Origin: Eubacterium sp. | GTDB lineage: Bacteria; Bacillota; Clostridia; Lachnospirales; Lachnospiraceae | Length of the DNA: 56,532 nt | Direction: 5' to 3' | NCBI GenBank assembly: GCA_017459675.1 | Contig: JAFUCM010000004.1 | Span: 1-56,532 of the forward strand | Shown: positions 9,059 through 16,565 of the stretch, piece by piece | Position numbering within the stretch: position 1 is the first letter of the stretch | Layout: the number at the start of each line of letters is the position of its first letter | Program-made: the position numbers and the translations under genes | The notes under the pieces: model-generated | Databases searched by the model: none | Told to the model about the DNA's origin: nothing | Seen by the model: the letters and a program-made list of their open reading frames with translations, nothing else

Positions 9059-9142
9059 ATGCGGCCGGAAACAGCGGCATTATACAGGTCGGCCCGAACA
9101 AAACCGGGCGGGATCCGGTAAAAAATCATCTGAAAAAATCGC

Positions 9143-9211
9143 AAAAACAGCAGAATTCATGCACAGAAAGTTAAATTAGACTAATTTTCTGGCCTGTATT
9201 CTGCTGTTTTT
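9143..9211 (+). terminator. long two-tier inverted repeat, probable terminator of yjbQ
   Basis: AAAAACAGCAGAAT (9143-9156) pairs perfectly with ATTCTGCTGTTTTT (9198-9211). Inside it CAGAAA/TTTCTG (9164-9169, 9186-9191) and the perfect palindrome AAATTAG-A-CTAATTT (9173-9187) form a second stem. The 3' T-run gives a terminator on the plus strand, and the A-run gives one on the minus strand. The central palindrome is more than a simple terminator needs. Confidence 0.6.
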
Positions 9212-9234
9212 TGTGAAAAATGACAAATAACCCA

Positions 9235-9263
9235 TTGTTTCGAAGGATTATTTCCTATATAAT
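9235..9263 (+). promoter_or_regulatory. promoter of the hydrogenase operon
   Basis: TTGTTT (9235-9240), exactly 17 bases, then TATAAT (9258-9263). The start codon of the first hydrogenase gene is 112 bases downstream, so a leader of about 105 nt is expected. No known riboswitch is recognisable in it. Confidence 0.65.
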
Positions 9264-9374
9264 CTTTTTATATCATTATAATTGTGGAACATGGCGGCGC
9301 GCTGAAGGAAAAGAGAAGATTACATTTTTCTGCAGCGGGCTGTTTTTGTTACACGACACAAGGAGGGTAGATGG

Positions 9375-9854
9375 ATGTTGGAAGAGGCTTATTATCAGAA
9401 GGCGGATGAAATTATCGAACATTACGGTAAAAAAGCCGCATCTCTGATTCCGATCATGCAGGATATTCAGGCGGAATATCGTTATCTGCCGGGTGAACTG
9501 CTGACATATGTTGCGGGTCAGATCGGGATTACAGAGGAGAAGGCATACAGTGTTGCGACCTTCTACGAGAACTTCTCCTTCGAGCAGAAGGGCAAGTATG
9601 TCGTTAAGGTATGTGACGGAACTGCCTGTCATGTGCGTAAATCCGTGCCAATTCTGGAGGCATTCCAGAAGGAGCTGGGCCTGAGCGCAAAGAAACACAC
9701 ATCGGATGACATGCTGTTCACGGTCGAGACCGTTTCCTGCCTTGGCGCGTGCGGCCTTGCGCCGACAGTCATGGTTAACGAAGACGTTCATCCGAAAATG
9801 ACGCCGGAGAAGGTACAGGAGCTGATCCAGGAATTGCGAGGTGATAAGAAATGA
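9375..9854 (+). CDS. hydC: electron-bifurcating hydrogenase subunit, NuoE-like [2Fe-2S] thioredoxin fold (HydC/HndA)
   Basis: Smallest subunit of the NAD-linked [FeFe] hydrogenase. The 159-residue protein has a helical N-terminus and a thioredoxin-like domain with the four [2Fe-2S] ligands Cys80, Cys85, Cys122 and Cys126 (CDGTACHVRKS and CLGACGLAP), as in complex I NuoE. An AGGAGG box lies eight bases before the ATG at 9375; an overlapping ATG at 9371 is in another frame. Its stop overlaps the next gene by four bases. The order E-like, F-like, hydrogenase is typical of HydABC complexes that couple NADH and ferredoxin oxidation to H2 formation. Confidence 0.93.
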   Translation: MLEEAYYQKADEIIEHYGKKAASLIPIMQDIQAEYRYLPGELLTYVAGQIGITEEKAYSVATFYENFSFEQKGKYVVKVCDGTACHVRKSVPILEAFQKELGLSAKKHTSDDMLFTVETVSCLGACGLAPTVMVNEDVHPKMTPEKVQELIQELRGDKK

Positions 9855-11764
9855 TTAACAGCAGAGAAGCATTAATCCAGACAACCGAAGCAGCGAAGGC
9901 GACTCTTGCTTCTTATGGCTGCCGTATTCTTGTATGTTCCGGTACCGGCTGTATTGCATCCGGTTCAGAGGCGGTCTATGAGGAGTTCCGCAAACTCGCG
10001 AAGGACGACCACAATGTCGTGCTTGACTTCAAGCCGCATGATGAGGATGAACATGACAGCGAAGTAGTCAGCGATGTCAAGAATGCACTCGGCGTCAAGA
10101 AGACGGGCTGCCAGGGCGTCTGTGAGCTCGGACCGCTTGTCCGTATTCAGAAGGGCGACGATGTGATCCAGTACATCAAAGTAAAACCGGAAAACTGTGA
10201 AGAGATCTGGCAGCGTTCTGTACGGCAGGACGATGTCATTGAGAGTCTGCTTTACCATCAGGGTGAAGAGGCGTTCCGCGGACCGGATGACATTCCGTTT
10301 ATCGCAAAGCAGACCAGAATCGTTCTGGAGAACTGCGGAAAATATGACGCAGAGTCCTTCGAAGAGTATCTTGCAGGCGGCGGATTTACTGCACTGCAGA
10401 AGGCACTGTTCGAGATGAAGCCGGAAGAGGTCGTTGATGAAGTCGACAAATCCGGACTGCGCGGACGCGGCGGCGGCGGATTCCCGGCAGGCCGCAAGTG
10501 GAAACAGGTTGCACGCCAGCCGGAGAAAGAGCGCTTTGTCGTCTGTAACGGTGACGAGGGCGACCCGGGCGCGTTCATGGACGGCTCCGTTATGGAGGGT
10601 GATCCGTACAAGCTGATCGAGGGTATGATGATTGCCGGCTATGCATGCGGCGCTGAGAACGGATACATCTACGTCCGTGCTGAGTATCCGATGTCAGTTG
10701 CGAGACTGCGCAAGGCAATCGCAACACTTGAGGAAGTCGGCCTGCTCGGCGATGACATTCTCGGAACCGGCTACAACTTCCATATGCACATCAACCGCGG
10801 CGCGGGCGCATTTGTCTGCGGCGAGGGCTCGGCGCTGACAGCCTCCATCGAGGGCAACCGCGGTATGCCGCGTGTCAAACCGCCGAGAACCGTTGAGAAG
10901 GGACTGTGGGCAAAACCGACCGTTCTGAACAACGTTGAAACATATGCAAACGTACCGAAGATCATTCTGCAGGGCTCTGACTGGTTCCGCAGCATCGGTA
11001 CTGAGAATTCAACAGGTACCAAGACATTCTCCCTGACCGGTTCCATCCAGAATACAGGTCTGATCGAGGTTCCGATGGGAACCACGCTTCGTGAGATTAT
11101 CTTTGATATCGGAGGCGGCCTGAAAGACGGCGGCAGCTTCAAGGCTGTCCAGATCGGCGGACCGTCCGGCGGATGTCTGACAGAAGAGCACCTCGATGAG
11201 CCGCTCGACTTCGAATCTGTAAAGAAGTTCGGCGCAATCATCGGTTCCGGCGGTCTGGTTGTCATGGATGACAATACCTGTATGGTCGAGGTTGCACGCT
11301 TCTTCATGAGCTTCACACAGCGTGAGTCCTGCGGTAAATGTATCCCGTGCCGTGAGGGAACCAAGCGTATGCTTGAGATTCTTGAGCGCATTGTCAACGG
11401 CGAAGGCGAACTGAAGGATCTGGATCTGCTCGAAGAGCTCGCTACGATGATCAAGAGCATGGCACTCTGCGGTCTCGGAAAGAGCGCGCCGCTTCCGGTT
11501 CTTTCTACACTGCGTACCTTCCGTGATGAGTATGTTGAGCACATTGTTAATCATAAGTGCCGCGCGAAAGTCTGCGGCGCGATGCGTACCTTCCACATCA
11601 ATCCGGAATTCTGTAAGAACTGCGGCAAGTGTATGAGAAGCTGCCCGGTCGGTGCAATTACCGGAAACCGTGAGGTCGGATACACGATTAACTCCAAGCA
11701 GTGTATCAGATGCGGTGCTTGTAAAGAGAACTGCGCATTTGATGCCATCTACGTCGAAATGTAA
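9851..11764 (+). CDS. hydB: electron-bifurcating hydrogenase subunit, NuoF-like flavoprotein (HydB/HndC)
   Basis: Flavoprotein subunit, 637 aa, that binds FMN and NAD(H). In order: an N-terminal thioredoxin-like [2Fe-2S] domain, the glycine-rich GRGGGGFPAG near residue 205, CNGDEGDPGAFMD, FVCGEGSAL, the NuoF [4Fe-4S] motif CGKCIPC (Cys494, 497, 500, with a fourth near 540), and a C-terminal two-cluster ferredoxin (Cys588/591/594/598 and Cys618/621/624/628). The extra terminal domains separate it from plain NuoF and are typical of bifurcating hydrogenases. It is translationally coupled to the NuoE-like gene and 12 bases from the catalytic subunit gene. Confidence 0.95.
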   Translation: MINSREALIQTTEAAKATLASYGCRILVCSGTGCIASGSEAVYEEFRKLAKDDHNVVLDFKPHDEDEHDSEVVSDVKNALGVKKTGCQGVCELGPLVRIQKGDDVIQYIKVKPENCEEIWQRSVRQDDVIESLLYHQGEEAFRGPDDIPFIAKQTRIVLENCGKYDAESFEEYLAGGGFTALQKALFEMKPEEVVDEVDKSGLRGRGGGGFPAGRKWKQVARQPEKERFVVCNGDEGDPGAFMDGSVMEGDPYKLIEGMMIAGYACGAENGYIYVRAEYPMSVARLRKAIATLEEVGLLGDDILGTGYNFHMHINRGAGAFVCGEGSALTASIEGNRGMPRVKPPRTVEKGLWAKPTVLNNVETYANVPKIILQGSDWFRSIGTENSTGTKTFSLTGSIQNTGLIEVPMGTTLREIIFDIGGGLKDGGSFKAVQIGGPSGGCLTEEHLDEPLDFESVKKFGAIIGSGGLVVMDDNTCMVEVARFFMSFTQRESCGKCIPCREGTKRMLEILERIVNGEGELKDLDLLEELATMIKSMALCGLGKSAPLPVLSTLRTFRDEYVEHIVNHKCRAKVCGAMRTFHINPEFCKNCGKCMRSCPVGAITGNREVGYTINSKQCIRCGACKENCAFDAIYVEM

Positions 11765-11776
11765 GGAGGGATAAAC

Positions 11777-13486
11777 GTGGGAGTTATTACAATTGACGGA
11801 AGAAAAGTCAATTTTACCAATGAAAAGAACTTGTTAGAGATTATTCGCAATGCGGGAATCGACCTCCCGACCCTCTGCTACCAGCCTGAGCTGTCCACAT
11901 TCGGCGCATGCAGACTTTGTACAGTAGAGGATGACAGGGGCCGCCTGTTTGCATCCTGTTCAGAAGAACCGCGTGACGGCATGGTAATTCTTACCAATAC
12001 AGACCGCCTGCGCAAACACCGCAAACTGATCATCGAGCTTCTGCTGGCAGCACACTGCCAGACCTGCCTGACCTGCGAGAAGAACGGCGACTGCAAACTG
12101 CAGTCTCTTGCACGCCGCAGCGGCCAGACAACGATCCGTTTTGAGAACTACAAAGAGATGGTTCCGCTTGATTTCTCATCACCGTCCATCGTACGTGATC
12201 CGAACAAGTGTATCCTCTGCGGCAACTGTGTCCGTGTCTGTGCGGAACTGCAGGGCGTCGGCGCACTCGAGTTTGCAAACCGCGGCTCTGAGACCATGGT
12301 TATGCCGGCATTTGACCGCGAGATCGGAACCACCCACTGCGTCAACTGCGGACAGTGCCGTGTATACTGCCCGACAGGCGCAATCAGTATTGTACACAAC
12401 TTTACGCCGGTCTGGGCAGCGCTCAATGACCCGAATGTCCGCGTTGTTGCACAGATCGCACCGGCAGTCCGTGTTGCATTCGGACAGGCGTTTGGCTTCC
12501 GCAACGGCGAAAACGTCATCGGCAAAGTTGTTGCAGCAATGCACAGAATGGGATTCGAGGAAGTTTATGACACCACATTCAGTGCCGATCTGACCATCAT
12601 GGAAGAGGCAGCTGAGTTCGTAGAGCGCGTCGAAAACGGCGGAAAACTTCCGCTTCTCACCTCCTGCTGTCCGGCATGGGTGAAATTTGTAGGCGACAAC
12701 TTCCCGGAATTCTCGGACAATGTATCGACATGCCGTTCCCCGCAGGGAATGATGTCGGCAGTTGTCAAGGAATACTACCGCGACAAGAAGAATAATCCTG
12801 ACGGCAGAAAGACCATCATGGTTTCTGTCATGCCTTGTACCGCGAAGAAGATGGAGGCAAAACGTCCGAACAGCTTCACCGAAGGTGAGCAGGACACAGA
12901 TTTCGTCCTCACGACAAAGGAAATGGTCGATATGGTCCTTTCCACCGGTGTTGACTTTGATGCAATTGAGCCGGAAGCTCCGGACATCCCGTTCGGATTC
13001 GGTTCCGGCGGCGGCGTTATCTTCGGCGTATCCGGCGGTGTTACAGAGGCAGTTATCCGCCGTCTGGTACCGGGCAACGACCAGCACACCATGAACGAGA
13101 TTGCTGAGAGCGGCGTGCGTGACGGTGAGGAAGAGACCTTCATCCGCGAGTTCACCATTCCGTATAACGGCATGGACGTTAAGATCTGCGTCGCATCCGG
13201 TCTTGCAAATGCCCGCAAGATCATGGAGCAGGTTAAGAGCGGTGAGAAGGAATATCATCTCATCGAGATCATGGCCTGCAGACGCGGCTGCATCATGGGC
13301 GGCGGACAGCCGAGACTGACCAATGTCAAGAAGGGCATCGTCAGAAGGGACGGTATCTACGCAGCAGACAAAGAAACCGTTGTCAAGAAATGTAATGAGA
13401 ACCCGATGGTTCTGTCCCTGTACGACGGATTCCTGAAGAACAGAGAGCACAAACTTCTGCATAACCCGATGTTCTGCGCAAAATAA
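11777..13486 (+). CDS. hydA: [FeFe] hydrogenase catalytic subunit, group A (HydA)
   Basis: Catalytic subunit, 569 aa, reducing protons at the H-cluster. N-terminal [2Fe-2S] ferredoxin domain (CYQPELSTFGACRLC), a His/Cys [4Fe-4S] site (HCQTCLTCEKNGDC), two further [4Fe-4S] clusters (CILCGNCVRVC and CVNCGQCRVYCP), then the three H-cluster motifs TSCCPAW (Cys297), MPCTAKKME (Cys354) and MACRRGCIMGG (Cys501, Cys505). All cluster ligands are intact. It starts with GTG at 11777, with AAGGAGGG upstream. The maturation genes hydE, hydF and hydG are not in the window. Confidence 0.95.
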   Translation: MGVITIDGRKVNFTNEKNLLEIIRNAGIDLPTLCYQPELSTFGACRLCTVEDDRGRLFASCSEEPRDGMVILTNTDRLRKHRKLIIELLLAAHCQTCLTCEKNGDCKLQSLARRSGQTTIRFENYKEMVPLDFSSPSIVRDPNKCILCGNCVRVCAELQGVGALEFANRGSETMVMPAFDREIGTTHCVNCGQCRVYCPTGAISIVHNFTPVWAALNDPNVRVVAQIAPAVRVAFGQAFGFRNGENVIGKVVAAMHRMGFEEVYDTTFSADLTIMEEAAEFVERVENGGKLPLLTSCCPAWVKFVGDNFPEFSDNVSTCRSPQGMMSAVVKEYYRDKKNNPDGRKTIMVSVMPCTAKKMEAKRPNSFTEGEQDTDFVLTTKEMVDMVLSTGVDFDAIEPEAPDIPFGFGSGGGVIFGVSGGVTEAVIRRLVPGNDQHTMNEIAESGVRDGEEETFIREFTIPYNGMDVKICVASGLANARKIMEQVKSGEKEYHLIEIMACRRGCIMGGGQPRLTNVKKGIVRRDGIYAADKETVVKKCNENPMVLSLYDGFLKNREHKLLHNPMFCAK

Positions 13487-13536
13487 GGCACTTTGGAGAG
13501 GCTGCAGAGCAGCTGTCAGATCGTGCGTAAAAGCAA

Positions 13537-13573
13537 AATCTCCCGGCGGTTTATCCGCCGGGGGATTCTTTTT
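13537..13573 (+). terminator. Rho-independent terminator of the hydrogenase operon
   Basis: CCCGGCGG (13542-13549) and CCGCCGGG (13555-13562) with flanking AATC/GATT pairing and a following CTTTTT run. Confidence 0.85.
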
Positions 13574-13612
13574 GAGGTACACCGGCGGTGCACCTTTCTT
13601 TTTTCTGTAAAA

Positions 13613-13655
13613 GAATAGACGTATGAAGCACAGAGCCTGCTTCATACGTCTATTC
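13613..13655. repeat. perfect 18-bp inverted repeat
   Basis: GAATAGACGTATGAAGCA (13613-13630), a 7-base loop, and its exact complement at 13638-13655. There is no T-run on the plus strand and only TTCTTTT on the minus strand. It stands between the operon terminator and the PucR promoter. It could be a second terminator, a regulator site, or an mRNA stem. Confidence 0.75.
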
Positions 13656-13794
13656 CCAGTATGAGGTACGAATATTGAAGATATCTTTATTCGCAATCAA
13701 AATTATAACGGTTTCCTAACGGAAAATCCATATGCGTGTGATATAAAATATCCCAATTCATATTGTGCATGATAACCAATGTGTGGTACTCTTT

Positions 13795-13821
13795 TGTAAA
13801 TGGATAAATATACAATATAAT
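13795..13821 (+). promoter_or_regulatory. promoter of the PucR-type regulator
   Basis: TATAAT at 13816-13821 with a weak TTGTAA at 13795-13800 (15-base spacing). The start codon follows 19 bases later, with AGAGG as the ribosome binding site, so the leader is very short. Confidence 0.5.
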
Positions 13822-13839
13822 GTATAAAAGAGGTACTTT

Positions 13840-14859
13840 ATGCGGTTTTCTGAATTAGTAATGCAGTTTGATAAACAAGATTACCTGTGGAATGTATGTG
13901 TCGGGGCCGACCGGGATTTGTATTCGGTCAGAATTCTGGAAAATAATGAGCAGGAATTTGAGCCGGGCATCCTTTATTTTGGACACATTGCACAAGCTGT
14001 GGAACCCTTTCCGCCGCAGGCTGTTCTGATCGGCACGGAGGCGGATGCTGTGCGCCTGCGGGAAGCATGTAAGGACTATGCAGGCTGTCTTGCTGTGGTG
14101 CGTGCGGACCAGTTTGCAGTTGTATTTAACAGATTCCGGGAGCAGGTGGAATACACCTTTCAGATCAGCCGCTATGAGCGGATTTCCAAAATCTACAGCT
14201 CGCTGCCGGAATCATTTGAATTGGGAATGGCCTATTGTGTGCCGACGGACCGGCCGGGTCTTTTTCCGGACGCTGCTGAAATGCAGAAGCGCCTGGAGCG
14301 GAAACTGTCCTATGCATATGCATTTGACGCACAGAATGGTCTTGTCGTGCTGGCGGAGATGAAGGCGCTCCGCCATGACGGTATTCTTCTGTCAGTTGTT
14401 CCGCCGGAATGCAGGATCCGCGTCGGAATCAGCAATGAAATCCGTCACGAGAACCGCATCCGCGCTGCCTATAATGAAGCAATGGAGGCGCTGGATCTCG
14501 GCCGGCGGATCTGGCCGGACGACCAGATCTATGTATTTGCAGAGATCGGCATTTTCAATCTGCTGCGGAATGCAACGGACCGGAATGAGCTGGACCGCTA
14601 TTTAAGTCCCAGTATCCTGAAACTCCAGGAGTACGATCAGAAGATGGAAACACACCTGGTGGACACGCTTCATGTCTATCTGCTGGAAAACGGAAGCATC
14701 AAAGATACTGCAAAAAGACTGTATCTGCACAGAAATACAGTGATCTACCGTCTGAATAAAATCCGGCAGATCACGAATCTTGATATCGATCAGGCGAGAA
14801 TCCGGTTTCTGCTGATGCTGTCGTTTGCAGTGATCCTGGTGCGGGAGAAGTTTGCCTGA
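13840..14859 (+). CDS. PucR/CdaR-type transcriptional regulator
   Basis: Putative DNA-binding regulator, 339 aa. The C-terminal 60 residues form the PucR helix-turn-helix (LENGSIKDTAKRLYLHRNTVIYRLNKI near residues 283-310), and the region before it (GISNEIRHENRIRAAYNEAMEAL) matches the degenerate GGDEF-like dimerisation domain of CdaR proteins. The first 150 residues show no recognisable sensor. Codon use is slightly AT-richer in the promoter region than in the operon before it. It is monocistronic by position. A link to hydrogenase control is suggested only by adjacency. Confidence 0.8.
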   Translation: MRFSELVMQFDKQDYLWNVCVGADRDLYSVRILENNEQEFEPGILYFGHIAQAVEPFPPQAVLIGTEADAVRLREACKDYAGCLAVVRADQFAVVFNRFREQVEYTFQISRYERISKIYSSLPESFELGMAYCVPTDRPGLFPDAAEMQKRLERKLSYAYAFDAQNGLVVLAEMKALRHDGILLSVVPPECRIRVGISNEIRHENRIRAAYNEAMEALDLGRRIWPDDQIYVFAEIGIFNLLRNATDRNELDRYLSPSILKLQEYDQKMETHLVDTLHVYLLENGSIKDTAKRLYLHRNTVIYRLNKIRQITNLDIDQARIRFLLMLSFAVILVREKFA

Positions 14860-14934
14860 AAGCTGCAGGGGAAAGTCTGCCTGACGGCCGGCCGCAGCAG
14901 CGCGCGGTTTACGTATAAAAAGACCATACAGCGT

Positions 14935-14963
14935 TTGCATACACTTATATTTCCTGCTATAAT
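14935..14963 (+). promoter_or_regulatory. promoter directly abutting the SGNH gene start
   Basis: TTGCAT (14935-14940), 17 bases, TATAAT (14958-14963). The ATG of the next gene is at 14973, only nine bases after the -10 box, so the transcript would have almost no leader. Confidence 0.7.
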
Positions 14964-14972
14964 TTTAAGGTT

Positions 14973-16076
14973 ATGAAACGAGTCAATAAAAGAAAAAGAG
15001 AACTGCAGATACGTTTCAGAGGAATTCTTCTGATCATATTACTGGCCGCTGCTGCTGCCGGTGTTATTTACTATATGAAAACCCGCCCGCCCAAAGAGGT
15101 GCAGCAGGGGGTGTCCCGCATCCAGGAAATGGAAGCCGGAGAGGTTTCAGAGGTAGAGGAGACCATCCGCGAGGAGGCGGAAAACCAGCGCAGAAAAGAG
15201 CGTACCGAGAAACTCGAAGAGGCCCGCAGGAAGCAGGAGGCTGAAAAGGAAGCTGCGAAGAAGGCGGCTGAGGATGCCGAGGCAGCGGCCGAGAAGAAGA
15301 AGCAGGAAGAGCAGGAACTGCTGGAACAGAGTGTGAATGAGACAATGGCGCAGGTGGAAAGCGGTGCCATCGATGTCTGGTCGCTGTTCGGGGATGTTTT
15401 CATTCTCGGAGATTCCCGCTCGGAGCCGTTTTCCTATTACGGCCTGCTGGATGAGTCCCGGGTGTTTGCCATTAAGGGGGCAAATCTGCGCAAGGCCGAT
15501 CAGGGCGTTTCACAGGCGCAGGCCGCAAATGCGCAGAATCTGATCTTTACATTCGGCCTCAATGACGCGAGCGGCAACTGGCCGACCGCGCAGGATTACA
15601 TTGCAAAATATGAGGAAGTGATCCAGCAGTACCGCGCGGTTCTGCCGGATGCGAAGATCTATATCGCATCGGTCGCGGGTGTGACAGAGCATGCGATCAA
15701 CGGCAATCCCACGCTGGCACAGCTTCCTGCCTACAACCAGGAAATCCGGAATCTCTGTGATCAGAAGGGATATGTTTATATTGAATGTGAGTCTCTGCTG
15801 ACGGAGCACGAGGATCTTTACGAGCCGGATGGCGAGCATTTTACCCGTGCGCTGTATGAATTCTGGGGCAGACTGATGATCCGAGAAGTGCTGCTGCACG
15901 AGGGTGCGCCGGCGCCGGGCGGCGAAGTGAAAGAAGCCGCAGACAGTCAGGAAGCGCAGGCAGGCGAAGCGGGAGAAGCCGCAGACAGCCAGGAAGCGCA
16001 GGCAGGCGAAGCGGGAGAAGCCGCAGACAGCCAGGAAGCGCAGGCAGACGAAGCGGCCGCAGCAGAAAACTCGTAA
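14973..16076 (+). CDS. membrane-anchored SGNH/GDSL-type hydrolase with coiled coil
   Basis: Predicted extracytoplasmic esterase or acyltransferase partner, 367 aa. A short basic N-terminus and one membrane segment (about residues 14-32) are followed by a Glu/Lys/Ala-rich coiled coil (about 50-125). The SGNH motifs are ILGDSRSEPF (Ser148), FGLNDASG and DGEHFTR (Asp286, His289). The last 45 residues contain three copies of a 14-residue acidic repeat. No ribosome binding site is present at normal spacing before the ATG. It opens a locus with DUF4358, MBOAT and DHHW genes, so it probably works on O-acyl groups of an envelope polymer. Confidence 0.8.
   Translation: MKRVNKRKRELQIRFRGILLIILLAAAAAGVIYYMKTRPPKEVQQGVSRIQEMEAGEVSEVEETIREEAENQRRKERTEKLEEARRKQEAEKEAAKKAAEDAEAAAEKKKQEEQELLEQSVNETMAQVESGAIDVWSLFGDVFILGDSRSEPFSYYGLLDESRVFAIKGANLRKADQGVSQAQAANAQNLIFTFGLNDASGNWPTAQDYIAKYEEVIQQYRAVLPDAKIYIASVAGVTEHAINGNPTLAQLPAYNQEIRNLCDQKGYVYIECESLLTEHEDLYEPDGEHFTRALYEFWGRLMIREVLLHEGAPAPGGEVKEAADSQEAQAGEAGEAADSQEAQAGEAGEAADSQEAQADEAAAAENS
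15933..16058 (+). repeat. three 42-bp tandem repeats in coding sequence
   Basis: Copies start at 15933, 15975 and 16017 and encode EAADSQEAQAGEAG-type units; the last copy has diverged at its end. The near-identity at DNA level indicates recent expansion or slippage. Confidence 0.85.
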
Positions 16077-16092
16077 GAAGGGGAACATCTGG

Positions 16093-16563
16093 ATGACACG
16101 GATTCTGGAATTAAAATGGATATGCTTCGGCGCAATGCTTGTGCTGCTGTTTTCTTCCCTGATACAGGCAACTCCGAGCAAAGCGCCGTTTGACCAGGTA
16201 AAGACAGCGGTCACGGCTTCTGCGGATATGGAAAATATGACAGAAGGCGACAATCTGATGATCCGCCGCCTGTACGGTCTTGACCGGAGTGCCTATCAGG
16301 GCGCGGCACTGTATTATCCGGCATCCAACATGGGTGCGGAAGAACTGCTCCTGATTCAGATGAAGGATGCCGCACAGCAGGATACTATCGAGGAGGCAAT
16401 CCGGAACCGGATCAAAACACAGAAAAAAAGCTTCGACGGGTACGGAACCGAGCAGATGGGACTGCTCGCGGACAGCCTGATCGAAGCAAAGGGCAACTAC
16501 ATTCTGTTCGCGGTGGCCGAAGATCCGGACGCGGTCAGAGACGCATTTCTTGGGGCGTTGTAA
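16093..16563 (+). CDS. DUF4358 family exported protein
   Basis: A 156-residue protein with an N-terminal hydrophobic segment (about residues 8-25) and a small extracytoplasmic domain of the DUF4358 type, recognisable from the pattern LMIRRLYGLDRSAYQGAALYYP and the C-terminal GNYILFAVAEDPDAVRDAF. The function of the family is unknown, but it repeatedly accompanies MBOAT and DHHW genes in Clostridia, as it does here. It starts 16 bases after the SGNH gene with GAAGGGG upstream, and ends two bases before the MBOAT gene. Confidence 0.75.
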   Translation: MTRILELKWICFGAMLVLLFSSLIQATPSKAPFDQVKTAVTASADMENMTEGDNLMIRRLYGLDRSAYQGAALYYPASNMGAEELLLIQMKDAAQQDTIEEAIRNRIKTQKKSFDGYGTEQMGLLADSLIEAKGNYILFAVAEDPDAVRDAFLGAL

Positions 16564-16565
16564 CC

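Noticed and set aside
9211-9226. TTGTGAAAAATGACAA as a Rex (NADH-sensing repressor) site before the hydrogenase promoter
   Set aside because: The TTGT/ACAA ends fit but the spacing is 16 rather than 18 bases and the inner bases do not form the usual inverted repeat.
12179-13696. 505-codon minus-strand frame opposite hydA
   Set aside because: Shadow of a fully conserved hydrogenase gene; rich in Cys and His only because of the codons opposite.
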